From: Blastococcus sp. PRF04-17
Lineage (GTDB): Bacteria > Actinomycetota > Actinomycetes > Mycobacteriales > Geodermatophilaceae
Length of the DNA: 64,000 nucleotides
NCBI RefSeq assembly: GCF_023016265.1
Contig: NZ_CP095412.1
Location: 372,001-436,000, forward strand
Direction of reading: 5' to 3'
The translations under genes were made by a program, and so were the position numbers. The stretch's first letter is position 1. The number at the start of each line of letters is the position of its first letter. A model generated the notes under the pieces. The model was given only the letters and a program-made list of their open reading frames with translations, was not told the origin of the DNA and searched no databases. Positions 32,829 to 42,094 of the stretch are shown in pieces.

Positions 32829-34583
32829 ATGGACGACACCGGGTGGAGGCCCGCCGGGTTGACGCGCGCCGAACTGTCGCCCTGGCCTGCCCGGGCGCTG
32901 GCCGCGGTCGTCGCCCTGCTGGTCACCGCCCCGGTGCTGGCCCCGGGCTTCGTCCTGCTCCGCGACATGGTCTTCGTGCCACGGCAGGACCTCGATCTCG
33001 ACGCGCTCGGCCTCGGCGGCACGCTGCCGCGGGCGGTGCCGGCCGACTCGGTGATGGCGCTGGTGACCGCTGTCGTCCCCGGCGACCTCGTGCAGAAGGC
33101 GGTGCTGCCGGCCACCGTGTTCTTCGCCGTGCTCGGTGCCGCGCGGCTGGTCCCACCGGCGCCCGACGGCCGTCGCGGGGTCGCCGGCCTGGTGGCCGGC
33201 CTGGTCTACGGCTGGAGCCCGTACCTGGCCGAGCGCCTCCTGATGGGCCACTGGAGCCTGCTCGTCGCCTTCGCCGCCCTGCCGTGGATCGCCCTCGCCG
33301 CCCTGCGGGTCCGCGAGGGGCGACCGCGCGCCCTGGCCCGGCTGGTCCTGGTGGTCGCCGCGGCGGCCCTGACCCCGACGGGGGCGGTGCTGGCCGCGGG
33401 CGTCGTCCTGGCCCTCGTCGGCCGCCGCCGGCTGCCCGCCGCCGGCGCGGCTGTCCTGGTGCTCGCAATGCCCTGGATCGTCGCCGGTGCGCTGCACCCG
33501 GGAGGGGCCGCCTCCGACCCGGGCGGGGTGGCCGCCTTCGCCGCACGGGCCGAGGGCTGGGGCGGACCCCTGCTCGCGCTGCTGAACACCGGGGGCATCT
33601 GGAACGCCGGTGCCGTTCCGGCCAGCCGGGCGAACGTGCTCCTGCCGGTGCTGACCCTGGCGCTGGTCGCCCTGGCGGTCACCGGCTGGGCGGCTGGTCG
33701 ACCGCTCCGCGGTCCGGGCGGCAGGCTCGTCGTCCTCGGGGTCGGGGGACTGCTGCTGGCCCTCGCGGGCACCGTCCCCGTCCTCCGCGACCTGCTCGAG
33801 GTCCTCGTGCGCGAGGTGCCCGGCGCCGGCCTGCTCCGCGACGGGCAGAAGTGGACCGCCTGGTGGGCGCTGCCCCTGGCCGTCGGTGCCGGGCTGGGAG
33901 TCCGGCGAGTGGCCGAGCGCGCCCGGGGGCACGGGGGCGCAGCGGCCGCCGGCCTCGTGGCCGCGGGCGCCCTGCTGCTGCCGGTCATCGCCCTGCCCGA
34001 CCTCGTCTGGGGCGTGGGCGGCCGGCTCGAGCCGGTCGCCTACCCGGCCGACTGGCAGCAGGTGCGCGAGGTCCTCGCCGACGACGACGGACCCGGCGAC
34101 GTCGTGGTGCTGCCGTTCGGCGCCTACCGCGCCTTCGACTGGAACGACGGCCGGCCACAGCTGGACCCGGCGGCCCGCTGGCTGCCCCGGGCCACGGTGA
34201 CCGACGACCGGCTCGTGGTCGACGGCCGCCCGGTGGAGGGCGAGGACGTCCGTGCGCGGACGGTCGCCGCGGCGGTGGACGACCCCGCCGAGCTGGTCGA
34301 ACTGGGCGTGGGCTGGGTGCTGGTGCAGCGCGGGACGCCCGGTCGCCCGGTGCCCCCCGAGGTGACCCGGCTCCCGCTCGTGGTGGACGGCGACGACCTC
34401 GCCCTGTACCGGGTTCCAGGCGCCCGACCAGGGCCGATGCCCTCGCCCGGTCGGGTGACGGCGGTGGTGCTGGTTCACGCGTGCGCGCTCGGCACGATCG
34501 TGGGGGCCGTGTTGTCGGCGACGACATTGCCCTCTACGGTGACGCTCCGTCGCCACTCCCCGAGGAAAAGGGTTCCCGAATGA
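32829..34583 (+). CDS. Multi-pass membrane protein, GT-C glycosyltransferase-like
   Basis: 584-aa membrane protein with about 11-13 helices in the first 400 residues and a soluble extracytoplasmic C-terminal domain (about 405-555), ending in one more helix. The general layout, with long helical repeats, a short loop after helix 1 (LRDMVFVPRQDLDLDALGLG) and an outer domain, recalls polyprenyl-phosphate-sugar-dependent GT-C enzymes such as the actinobacterial arabinosyl/mannosyltransferases, but I find no clear catalytic motif. The stop overlaps the DUF2613 start as ATGA. A role in envelope glycan assembly is inferred from neighbours. Confidence 0.7.
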   Translation: MDDTGWRPAGLTRAELSPWPARALAAVVALLVTAPVLAPGFVLLRDMVFVPRQDLDLDALGLGGTLPRAVPADSVMALVTAVVPGDLVQKAVLPATVFFAVLGAARLVPPAPDGRRGVAGLVAGLVYGWSPYLAERLLMGHWSLLVAFAALPWIALAALRVREGRPRALARLVLVVAAAALTPTGAVLAAGVVLALVGRRRLPAAGAAVLVLAMPWIVAGALHPGGAASDPGGVAAFAARAEGWGGPLLALLNTGGIWNAGAVPASRANVLLPVLTLALVALAVTGWAAGRPLRGPGGRLVVLGVGGLLLALAGTVPVLRDLLEVLVREVPGAGLLRDGQKWTAWWALPLAVGAGLGVRRVAERARGHGGAAAAGLVAAGALLLPVIALPDLVWGVGGRLEPVAYPADWQQVREVLADDDGPGDVVVLPFGAYRAFDWNDGRPQLDPAARWLPRATVTDDRLVVDGRPVEGEDVRARTVAAAVDDPAELVELGVGWVLVQRGTPGRPVPPEVTRLPLVVDGDDLALYRVPGARPGPMPSPGRVTAVVLVHACALGTIVGAVLSATTLPSTVTLRRHSPRKRVPE

Positions 34584-35872
34584 AGACGCTCGTCGCTGTT
34601 CTCATCGCTCTCGGCGGTGGGACGACGCTCGGGGTCGCCGCCGTCCTGGGCGTGCAGGCTGCTGCCGACCCCGACCGCGGGGTCGAGACCGACACCGCCA
34701 ACCAGACGATCGACGTCCTCCAGTACGGCCAGCGCGCCAGCTGATCCGGCACCGGCCGGCACGGCATCGCGCACCGCGGATGCCAGCACCGCGGCGAAGC
34801 CCGCGATGCTCGCCGGCCAGGTGAACCGGGACGCATGACCCGCCGCCGCCTCGCCCATGGCGAGGCGGCGGTTGTCGTCCACGAGCAGCTCCTCGACCGC
34901 CGCGACCATCTCCTCGAGCTCGTCGACCAGGACGCCGGTCGTCCCGTCGAGGACCGACTCCCGCAGCCCGCCCGCGGACCGGTAGCCGACCGTGGGCACG
35001 TGGTGCGAGCCGGCCTCGGTGACCACCAGGCCCCAGCCCTCCTTGACCGACGGGCAGAGGTGGACCCACGCCCGGGCCAGCTCCTCGTGCTTGGCCTGCT
35101 CGTCGACGTGGCCGGTGAAGTCCACGATGTCGGTGACGCCGAGCCGGGCAGCGTGCTCCCGTAGTTCGGATTCCCACCAGCCCTCGCCGACCACCGACAG
35201 GCGCAGCGTCGGCCAGCGGTCGCGCAGCGCGGCCACCACCTCGAGGGCGTGCTCCACGCGCTTGTGCGGGACCAGCCGGCCGAGGACGACGAGTCGCGGC
35301 TCGGCGGAGCGTTCCGCCGTGACCTCGGGCGCCGGCTCCACGCCGTTCGGCACGACCGCGAGCCGGTCGCCGTCGACGCCCAGTCCGACCAGCTCGGCGG
35401 CCGTGGCCCGGGAGACCGTGACGTAGCGACTGCGCCGGTAGAGCCGCGGCGCCAGGACCGACTCGATCCACCAGCCCAGCGCGCCGCCGATCCGGCCGAA
35501 CACGATCGGCCACTGCTCGCGGTGGACGTGGTGCACGAGGTTCACGACGGGGCGGCGGGTCACCAGCGTGCTGGCGAACGGCAGGCCGTTCTGGACGTCG
35601 ACCACCAGGCCCGGCCGCGTCCGCAGGACGTGCAGCAGGGCTCGGGGGTAGACGCTGAGCCGACCGCCCCGCCGCAGGATCTCGACGTCGTTGCGGATCT
35701 CGTCGGCGGGGGAGCGGTCGTGCGCGGCGCAGAACATCGCGACGCGCAGGCCGGCCGCGGCCAGGCCCTCGGCCACGCGGTGGACATAGCGCTCCGAGCC
35801 CCCGCCTTCGGGGTGGGTAACGTCCCGCCAGTTGACGAACAGGACGTCGATCGACGTCGATCGGGTGTGCAC
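34475..35872 (-). CDS. GT4-family glycosyltransferase with long overlapping tail
   Basis: 465-aa GT-B glycosyltransferase of family GT4. The N-terminal acceptor domain has NWRDVTHPEGGGSERYVHRV, and the C-terminal donor domain VVLGRLVPHKRVEHALEV and the EGWGLVVTEAG motif with the conserved EX7E-type glutamates. Homology ends near residue 375 (FAAVLASAVRDAVPAG). The remaining 90 residues run antisense through the DUF2613 gene (34580-34744) and the end of the membrane protein gene. No stop occurs in this frame before 34475, so either the tail is a real overlapping extension or a frame error hides a stop near 34750. GTG start at 35872. Confidence 0.85.
   Translation of the reverse strand: MHTRSTSIDVLFVNWRDVTHPEGGGSERYVHRVAEGLAAAGLRVAMFCAAHDRSPADEIRNDVEILRRGGRLSVYPRALLHVLRTRPGLVVDVQNGLPFASTLVTRRPVVNLVHHVHREQWPIVFGRIGGALGWWIESVLAPRLYRRSRYVTVSRATAAELVGLGVDGDRLAVVPNGVEPAPEVTAERSAEPRLVVLGRLVPHKRVEHALEVVAALRDRWPTLRLSVVGEGWWESELREHAARLGVTDIVDFTGHVDEQAKHEELARAWVHLCPSVKEGWGLVVTEAGSHHVPTVGYRSAGGLRESVLDGTTGVLVDELEEMVAAVEELLVDDNRRLAMGEAAAGHASRFTWPASIAGFAAVLASAVRDAVPAGAGSAGALAVLEDVDRLVGGVGLDPAVGVGSSLHAQDGGDPERRPTAESDENSDERLHSGTLFLGEWRRSVTVEGNVVADNTAPTIVPSAHA
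34580..34744 (+). CDS. DUF2613 small membrane protein
   Basis: 54-aa protein with one helix or uncleaved signal (TLVAVLIALGGGTTLGVAAV) and a short outer tail ending NQTIDVLQYGQRAS, matching the DUF2613 family whose C-terminus ends in a similar YG-R motif. Family function unknown; in mycobacteria, as I recall, a DUF2613 gene lies next to aftD, and here aftD is 3 kb away in the same block. ATG 34580 overlaps the preceding stop. The full length is antisense to the tail of the GT4 gene. Confidence 0.8.
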   Translation: MKTLVAVLIALGGGTTLGVAAVLGVQAAADPDRGVETDTANQTIDVLQYGQRAS

Positions 35873-35942
35873 CGCGGAAGCCTACCTGCGGGTAACTACC
35901 GTTCCACCAGCCGATTCACCGCAAAGAAGGGGGCCGCCGGGA

Positions 35943-36668
35943 ATGGCTCGCTCCGCGACCCTGTCGCGCTCGGTCGCGCTTTTCCGCGCATTCCTGCACG
36001 AGCAGACCGATCCGGATCTGTTCTACGGGGTCCTCGCGGCGGACTCGGTCCGGCAGCTCCGCGAGCACGTGACACTCGACGGCGCGACGGTGCTGGACGT
36101 GGGTGGCGGGCCCGGCTACTTCGCCGACGCCTTCCGCGCCGCCGGGGCGAGGTACGTGGGGCTCGAGCCCGACGCCGGTGAGATGACCGCTCGCGGGGAG
36201 GCGTCGCCGGGGACCGTGCGGGCCAGCGGCGAGGCGCTCCCGATCCGGACGGCGTCGGTGGACGTCTGCTACTCGTCCAACGTGCTCGAGCACGTCCGCT
36301 CGCCGTGGACGATGGCCGGCGAGATGGTGCGCGTGACCAGGCCGGGAGGCACGGTCTTCCTGTCCTTCACACCGTGGTGGTCGCCCTGGGGCGGGCACGA
36401 GACCGCCCCGTGGCACTACCTCGGCGGCCTGCGCGCGCGACGCCGGTACACCCGTCGCACGGGGCGCGAGCCGAAGAACAGGTACGGCGAGTCCCTCTTC
36501 CGCGTCTCGGTGGGGGCCGCTCTCCGGTGGGCGCGGAACTGCCCCGACGTGGCGGTCGTCGCGACGTTCCCGCGTTACCACCCGTGGTGGGCCCGATGGG
36601 TGGTCGCGGTGCCCCTGCTGCGCGAGCTCGTGTCGTGGAACCTCGTGGTGGTCATGCACCGGCGGTGA
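35943..36668 (+). CDS. Class I SAM-dependent methyltransferase
   Basis: 241-aa methyltransferase of the type-11 group. ATVLDVGGGPGYFADAFRAAG is SAM motif I, YVGLEPD the acidic end of strand 2, and DVCYSSNVLEHVRSPWTMAGEMVRVTRPGG motifs IV-V. It may methylate a lipid, sugar or quinone; its place between a glycosyltransferase and DUF3068/aftD suggests envelope glycan or lipid modification. ATG 35943 follows GAAGGGGG; an upstream in-frame start at 35832 would overlap the divergent GT4 gene and lacks homology. Confidence 0.88.
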   Translation: MARSATLSRSVALFRAFLHEQTDPDLFYGVLAADSVRQLREHVTLDGATVLDVGGGPGYFADAFRAAGARYVGLEPDAGEMTARGEASPGTVRASGEALPIRTASVDVCYSSNVLEHVRSPWTMAGEMVRVTRPGGTVFLSFTPWWSPWGGHETAPWHYLGGLRARRRYTRRTGREPKNRYGESLFRVSVGAALRWARNCPDVAVVATFPRYHPWWARWVVAVPLLRELVSWNLVVVMHRR

Positions 36669-36701
36669 ATTCCGCTGCGGCGGAGCGGCTGGGCGCGACC
36701 G

Positions 36702-36721
36702 GTGGTACGAACCCGTACCAC
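36702..36721. promoter_or_regulatory. Operator-like dyad GGTACG-N4-CGTACC, copy 1
   Basis: Perfect 8-bp arms (GTGGTACG / CGTACCAC) separated by AACC. The same 6-bp half sites and spacing recur at 36784-36799, with centres exactly 80 bp apart. Between them is another dyad, CAGGGTGA-N6-TCACCCTG at 36740-36761. All lie in the 221-bp gap upstream of the DUF3068 gene. Confidence 0.65.
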
Positions 36722-36783
36722 GGGTGCCCGGTCACTCGTCAGGGTGACTGCATTCACCCTGATACGCGTCGGTACCAGGCATC

Positions 36784-36799
36784 GGTACGGGTGCGTACC
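36784..36799. promoter_or_regulatory. Operator-like dyad GGTACG-N4-CGTACC, copy 2
   Basis: Perfect 6-bp arms around GGTG, ending 8 bases upstream of the -35 element at 36808. The position suits either an activator or a repressor of the DUF3068-aftD transcript. An additional half site GGTACC occurs at 36771-36776. Confidence 0.65.
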
Positions 36800-36807
36800 A
36801 AGCGGGA

Positions 36808-36836
36808 TTGGACAGCGCCCTACTCGCCAGTAGTGT
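36808..36836 (+). promoter_or_regulatory. Predicted sigma-70-type promoter for DUF3068/aftD
   Basis: TTGGAC (36808-36813), 17-base spacer, TAGTGT (36831-36836). Transcription from about 36843 would give a leader of about 47 bases with GAGGAG ahead of the ATG at 36890. The leader contains the short inverted repeat GCGACA/TGTCGC. Confidence 0.5.
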
Positions 36837-36889
36837 TGCCGCGCTGCGACACAAGGGTGTTGTCGCGACGAGCTTGAGGAGCATTGGGC

Positions 36890-37864
36890 ATGCGAGCACG
36901 CACCATCGGGCTGGTTCTGCTGGGTCTGGGGGCGTTCCTGCTCGTCGGGGCCCTGATGATGAGCCTGGTGCTCGCCCCGACCCTGGTCCGCCTGCCGCTC
37001 GACCAGCAGTCGACCGTGATCTCGGTGGACGAGGACGCCCGGTACCTCGACCGGTCGGAGCTCGAGGAGGCCCGGGGAACCGTCATCGTCAACCTCCTGG
37101 TCGAGGGTGACCCGGGAGCCGACGAGGCGAACGACGACGTGGCGGTGTGGCACTACGGCACCTCGATCACCGACGCCGACGGCGAGCTGATCGTCGACCC
37201 GAGCGAGAACGTCAACTGCCTCGACCGCACGAACGGCGAGGCGGTCGAGTGCGCGGCGCGCACCGCCGAGATCGAGGGCCTGACGCTGACCTTCCCGTTC
37301 GACACGCAGAAGCGGGACTACCAGGTGTGGAACGGCAACATCGGCGCTCCCGTGACGGCCGGCTACGCCGGCGAGGACACGGTCGAGGGCGTCGACGTCT
37401 ACCGCTTCGAGGTCTCCATCCCGGCGACGGAGATCGACCGGACCGAGGTGCCCGGCCGGCTCGCGGCCTCCGACGAGCCGTCGGTGACGGCGGACGTCGT
37501 CTACTCGAACGAGCGCACCATCCTCGTCGAGCCGGTGAGCGGCAAGATCGTGAGCTCGGTGGAGAACCCGCGCATCGTGCTCAAGAACCCGAACGGCGCG
37601 ACCGGCGCCACGATCCTCGCCGCGACCTTCGGCCCGGACGACGAGACCCTGGCCAGGAACGCGGAGGACGCCGCCGACACCCGGAGCCAGATCCGGCTCG
37701 TGGGCACCATCCTGCCGTGGGTGCTCGGTGTCCTGGGCGTGCTGGCACTCGTCGCCGGTGCTGTGCTGGCCGCCTTCGCGCCGCGTGCGGCTGACAGCAC
37801 CCCGCCGCGGCACGCGGTCGACCGGGACGAGGAGCGCCCCGTGCCGACGGCCGCGGCGAACTGA
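36890..37864 (+). CDS. DUF3068 membrane-anchored protein
   Basis: 324-aa protein of the DUF3068 family, seen in actinobacteria with complex walls; some members have been discussed as porin-like (PorA-type) envelope proteins, but the function is unsettled. An N-terminal helix (about 5-30), a large outer domain (about 35-270) with FPFDTQKRDYQVWNGN and EVYRFE-like VDVYRFEVSIPAT segments, and a C-terminal helix (about 275-298) place both ends in the membrane. ATG 36890 with GAGGAG 8 bases upstream. AftD begins 34 bases after the stop, so the two are probably one transcript controlled by the GGTACG operators. Confidence 0.85.
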   Translation: MRARTIGLVLLGLGAFLLVGALMMSLVLAPTLVRLPLDQQSTVISVDEDARYLDRSELEEARGTVIVNLLVEGDPGADEANDDVAVWHYGTSITDADGELIVDPSENVNCLDRTNGEAVECAARTAEIEGLTLTFPFDTQKRDYQVWNGNIGAPVTAGYAGEDTVEGVDVYRFEVSIPATEIDRTEVPGRLAASDEPSVTADVVYSNERTILVEPVSGKIVSSVENPRIVLKNPNGATGATILAATFGPDDETLARNAEDAADTRSQIRLVGTILPWVLGVLGVLALVAGAVLAAFAPRAADSTPPRHAVDRDEERPVPTAAAN

Positions 37865-37898
37865 GCGGCCGGGGGGTCCGCTCCCCGTCGAGGAGACC

Positions 37899-40800
37899 GT
37901 GAGCACCGTCCTGACCCAGGAGCCCGCCGGCGCGTCGCCGGCGGGCTCCCGCGCATCCACCCCGCCGGCGACCGCGCAGTCGGCCCCGCCGCCCTCGCGC
38001 CTCGTCCTCGGCCTGCGCCATGCCGCGGTGGTCCTGGGCTTCCTCGGGCTGGTGCTGACCCAGCAGCCGGGTCGCGTCGTCCCTGACACGAAGCTCGACC
38101 TGGCCGTCGACCCGCTGGCCTTCCTCGAGCGCGCCCTGCGGCTCTGGGAGCCCGAGGGGTTCGGCGGGCAGGTGCAGAACCAGGCCTACGGCTACCTGTT
38201 CCCGATGGGCCCGTTCTTCGCCCTCGGCGACGCGGCGGGGATCCCCACGTGGATCGTGCAGCGTCTGTGGTGGGCGCTCCTGCTGTGCGTGGCCTACTTC
38301 GGCGTGGTCCGGCTCGCTCGCGCGCTCGGACTGGGCACCCCGGCGACACGCATCGTCGGCGGGCTCGCGTACGCGCTCGCGCCGCGCATGGTCAGCGGCA
38401 TCGGGCTGACCTCGGTGGAGGTGCTCCCGATGGCGGTCGCACCCTGGGTGCTGGTGCCCCTGGTCGCCGGGGCACGTGCGGGCTCCCCCGCCGCGCCGCC
38501 GCCCTGTCGGGCGTCGCCGTCCTGTGCATCGGTGGGGTCAACGCGGTCGCCACCGCCGCCGTGCTCCCGCTCGCCGCGCTGTGGCTGCTCATGCTTCCGG
38601 GCGGCCCCCGCAAGCGCCGCCTCATCGGCTGGTGGACCGCCTCGGTCGCGCTCGCGACGGCGTGGTGGGTCGGCCCGCTGCTGCTGCTCGGCCGGTACAG
38701 CACGCCGTTCCTCGACCACATCGAGACGGCGACGACCACGACCGCCGGCACCGAGCTCGTACAGGTGCTCCGCGGGACCTCGCAGTGGTTCGCCGGACTC
38801 GGCGGTCCCCGGGGTCCGCAGTGGCCGGCCGGCTGGGACCTGCTCTCCGCGGCGCTGCCGGTGGCCGGCACCCTCGTGGTCGCGGCGGCGGGCCTGGCGG
38901 CCCTGGCGCGACAGGACATGCCCCACCGGCGCTGGCTGGTCCTCGGCGTGCTGACCGGCGTCGCACTGGTGTCCGCCGGTCACGTGGCCTCGGTGGCCGG
39001 GGCCGGGGCGGGGTCGATGCGCGACCTGCTCGACGGCGTCCTCGCGCCACTGCGCAACCTGCACAAGTTCGACCCCGTCGTCCGCCTGCCCCTGGTGCTG
39101 GGACTCGTGCACCTCGTGGCCGTCCTGCTGCGCCCCCGGCGCCGCACCGGCCGTCGACTGCTCGGCGCCGCCGCGGCCGCGCTCGTCGTCGCGGGGGTGG
39201 CCGCGACGGCGCAGCCGGCCGTGGCGGGCCGCCTCACGCCACCGACCGGATTCACCGACGTCCCGGTCTACTGGCAGGAGACGGCGAGCTGGCTGGCCGC
39301 CCAGCAGCAGAGCGGCCGCGCGCTGCTGGTGCCCGCGTCGTCCTTCGGCACCTACATCTGGGGGACGACGGGGGACGAGCCCCTGCAGCCGCTGGCCGAG
39401 TCGAGCTGGGGCGTGCGCAACGCCATACCGCTCACCCCCACAGGCCACATCCGCGGGCTCGACGCGGTGGAGGACCGCCTCGGTCGCGGGCAGGGATCCG
39501 CCGGGCTCACCCGCTTCCTCGCCCGCTCGGGCTACTCCCATCTCGTGGTGCGCAACGACCTGGACGCGCCGGCCGCCCGGACCTCCCGCCTAGCCCTGGT
39601 CCGGCAGGCGCTCGACGACTCGCCCGGCATCGTCCGCGTCGCCGGGTTCGGGCCCGAGCTCTTCGCCGGCAACGGTCTCTCCGGCATCGTCACCGACGGC
39701 CGGGTCGACAGCCCGGTGCCGGCCGTCGCGGTCTACGCGGTCGATGGAACGGTGCCCTCGGCCTACACGGTCCCGCTGTCGAGCACGGTCGAGGTGGTCG
39801 GCGGTCCCGACGCCGTCCTGGCGCTCGAGGAGCACGGGCTGCTGCGGAACCGGACGGCCATCGTCGCCGGCGCGCAGGTCGCGCCGACCGGCGGCACCCT
39901 GGTCAGCGACGCCCTCGTGCGGCGCGAACGCAACCCCGGAGCCGTCGTCGGCTCGGCGTCGGCAGGGCTGACGCCCGCCGACCCGCTGCGCCTCGACCGG
40001 CCGGTGCGGGACTACCTGATCCCCGGCCACGAGGCCAACGAGTCGTTCGTCCGCATCGCGGGAGCGACCGTCACGGCGTCGGGGTCGGGAGCCGACGCCG
40101 ACAACGGCCTGGGCGTCCGGCCGGGCGAGCACCCCTTCGCCGCCGTCGACGGGGACCCGGCCACGGCGTGGCGGCCGGCCCCCGTGCCCGCGCGGCCGGG
40201 CGGGGTCTGGTGGCAGATCGACCTGGACCGGCCGCTGCCGAACGGGGAGATCCGGCTCCGCCTGGACGACGCGACCGCCGCCGCGCCGCCGGATCGGGTC
40301 CGGGTGGTCACCGACAGCGGGAGCACCTCGCTGCGGCTCGCCCCCGGCGACCGGTCCCTGCGCGTGGTCCTGCCGGAGGGCTCGACGCGGTCGATCCGGC
40401 TCGTCGCCGAGCCGGACACCGGTTCCGGCGATCCCGTGGTCTTCGGGCTCGCGGAGGTCTCGGTCCCCGGCCTGGAGGTGAGCCGGACCGTGGTTCTGCC
40501 CGCCCCGAGCGGGTCGGACGAGGCCGTCGAGGGGTTCTCGTTCGACGCGTCGAATCCGCCCGGCCACGGGTGCGTCGCCGATGGCGGTGGCCGGCCCCGG
40601 TGCCTGCCGTCGCTGGTGACGTCGGCCGAGGAGCCGCACGGACTGGACCGCGCCTTCACCGTGCCCGCACCCGCCGACTACGGGCTCGCGGTCACGGCGC
40701 GACCGCGCCCCGGCGCCGCGCTGGACCGGCTGATCGCCTCGGCCGCCGGAGGGGTCCGCGCGCGGTCGAACGGTTCGGTGGTGCCCGACCCCCGTGCCGG

Positions 40801-42094
40801 TCCGTGGGCCGCCGTCGACGGAGACCCCGCGACGGCGTGGCTGGCCGCACCGGGGCCCGGCGAACGGCTGCGCGTCAGCTGGCCGACCGAGCAGCGCATC
40901 ACGCAGATCCGCGTGCACTACACGGCCGGCACCGCGGCCGCTCGGCCGCTGGTCCTCACACTCCGCGCGGGCGGCGCCGAGCGGCTGGTGACCCTGGACC
41001 GGCGGGGGATCGCCACCTTCCCGGCGCTGGTGACCGATTCCCTGTCGATCGACTTCCTCACCCGCGTGGAGCTGACGTCGCTCGACACGTACACCGGCGA
41101 GCGGTCGGAGCTGGGCGTCGGCGTGAGCGAGCTGGAGATCCCCGGAGTCCCGTCGCTCTCCGTCGACGCCCGCGTCGACCTCGCGTGCGGCGAGGGCCCC
41201 GACGTCGTCGTCGACGGCGTCCGGTACCCGACCTCGGCGCAGGCGACGGTGCGTGAGCTGCTCGACCTCCGGCCGCTGGAGCTCACCATCTGCCCGCCCG
41301 CCGCCGCTGCGGCCCCGGGGGGTGCGCCGGCGCCGGGCACGCTGTCACTGGACGCGGGGGAGCACTCGCTGGTCGCGGCGAGCACCGCCGCTCTCGGCGT
41401 GGAATCCGCGACGCTGCGGCGGGTCGGGACCGCGTTGCCCGTCACCGCGGAGCGCCGGGCGGTCGACGCGGGCCGCTGGGAGGCCGAGAACCGGGTGCTC
41501 GAGATCGACCGCCGGGACCAGCCCACGCTGCTCGTCGTCCCGGAGAACGTCAACGACGGGTGGCGGGCCACCCTGGACGGCGACCCGCTGCGCGCGGTGC
41601 AGGTGGACGGATGGCAGCAGGGCTACCTGGTTCCGCCCGGTGCGGCCGGCGTCGTCGAGCTGACCTTCGAGCCGGGGAGCGCCTACCGGACCGCGTTGCT
41701 GGCCGGGGCGGCCGCCGCGGCGCTGCTCGTCGTCCTGGCGCGGGTCCCCGCACGGCACCGCGCGCCGACTCCGTCCCGGAGGCCTGGCCGAGGGGTGCCG
41801 TCGGTGCTCGTGGCCGCGGCCGCGGGTGGGTTGCTGCTCGCCATCGGAGGTCTCTGGTCGCTGTTGGCCGTCGCGGTGGTCGCGGCGGTGTTCGGCCGGG
41901 CACGCCGTTACCGCGCGCTCGCCCTCGTGTCGACGGCGTGCGTGCTGGCCGCCGGTGCGCTGCTCGCCGCCGGGGACGCCGTCGAGCCGGTGCGTCAGCT
42001 GCTCGTGCTGACCGCGTTGGCCGGTGTCGTGCTCTCGGTCTGTGCGCCGGCATCATCCGCGGGTCCCGCGCGCCGAGCGGGTTCCGGCGCCTGA
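37899..42094 (+). CDS. aftD: Alpha-(1->3)-arabinofuranosyltransferase AftD-like (frameshifted)
   Basis: About 1398 aa, the size of mycobacterial AftD, a GT-C enzyme adding alpha-1,3 arabinofuranose branches to arabinan from decaprenyl-phospho-arabinose. N-terminal helices contain the DTKLDLAVDPLAFLERALRLW loop typical of the family (DUF3367), where catalytic acidic residues lie. The outer region has discoidin/F5-8C-like carbohydrate-binding modules: VDGDPATAWRPAP and VDGDPATAWLAAP are parallel repeats. The C-terminus is again membranous. One missing C in the C5 run near 38485-38489 splits the frame; one extra C restores SPRRAAALSGVAV. GTG 37899 with GAGGAG. Confidence 0.88.
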
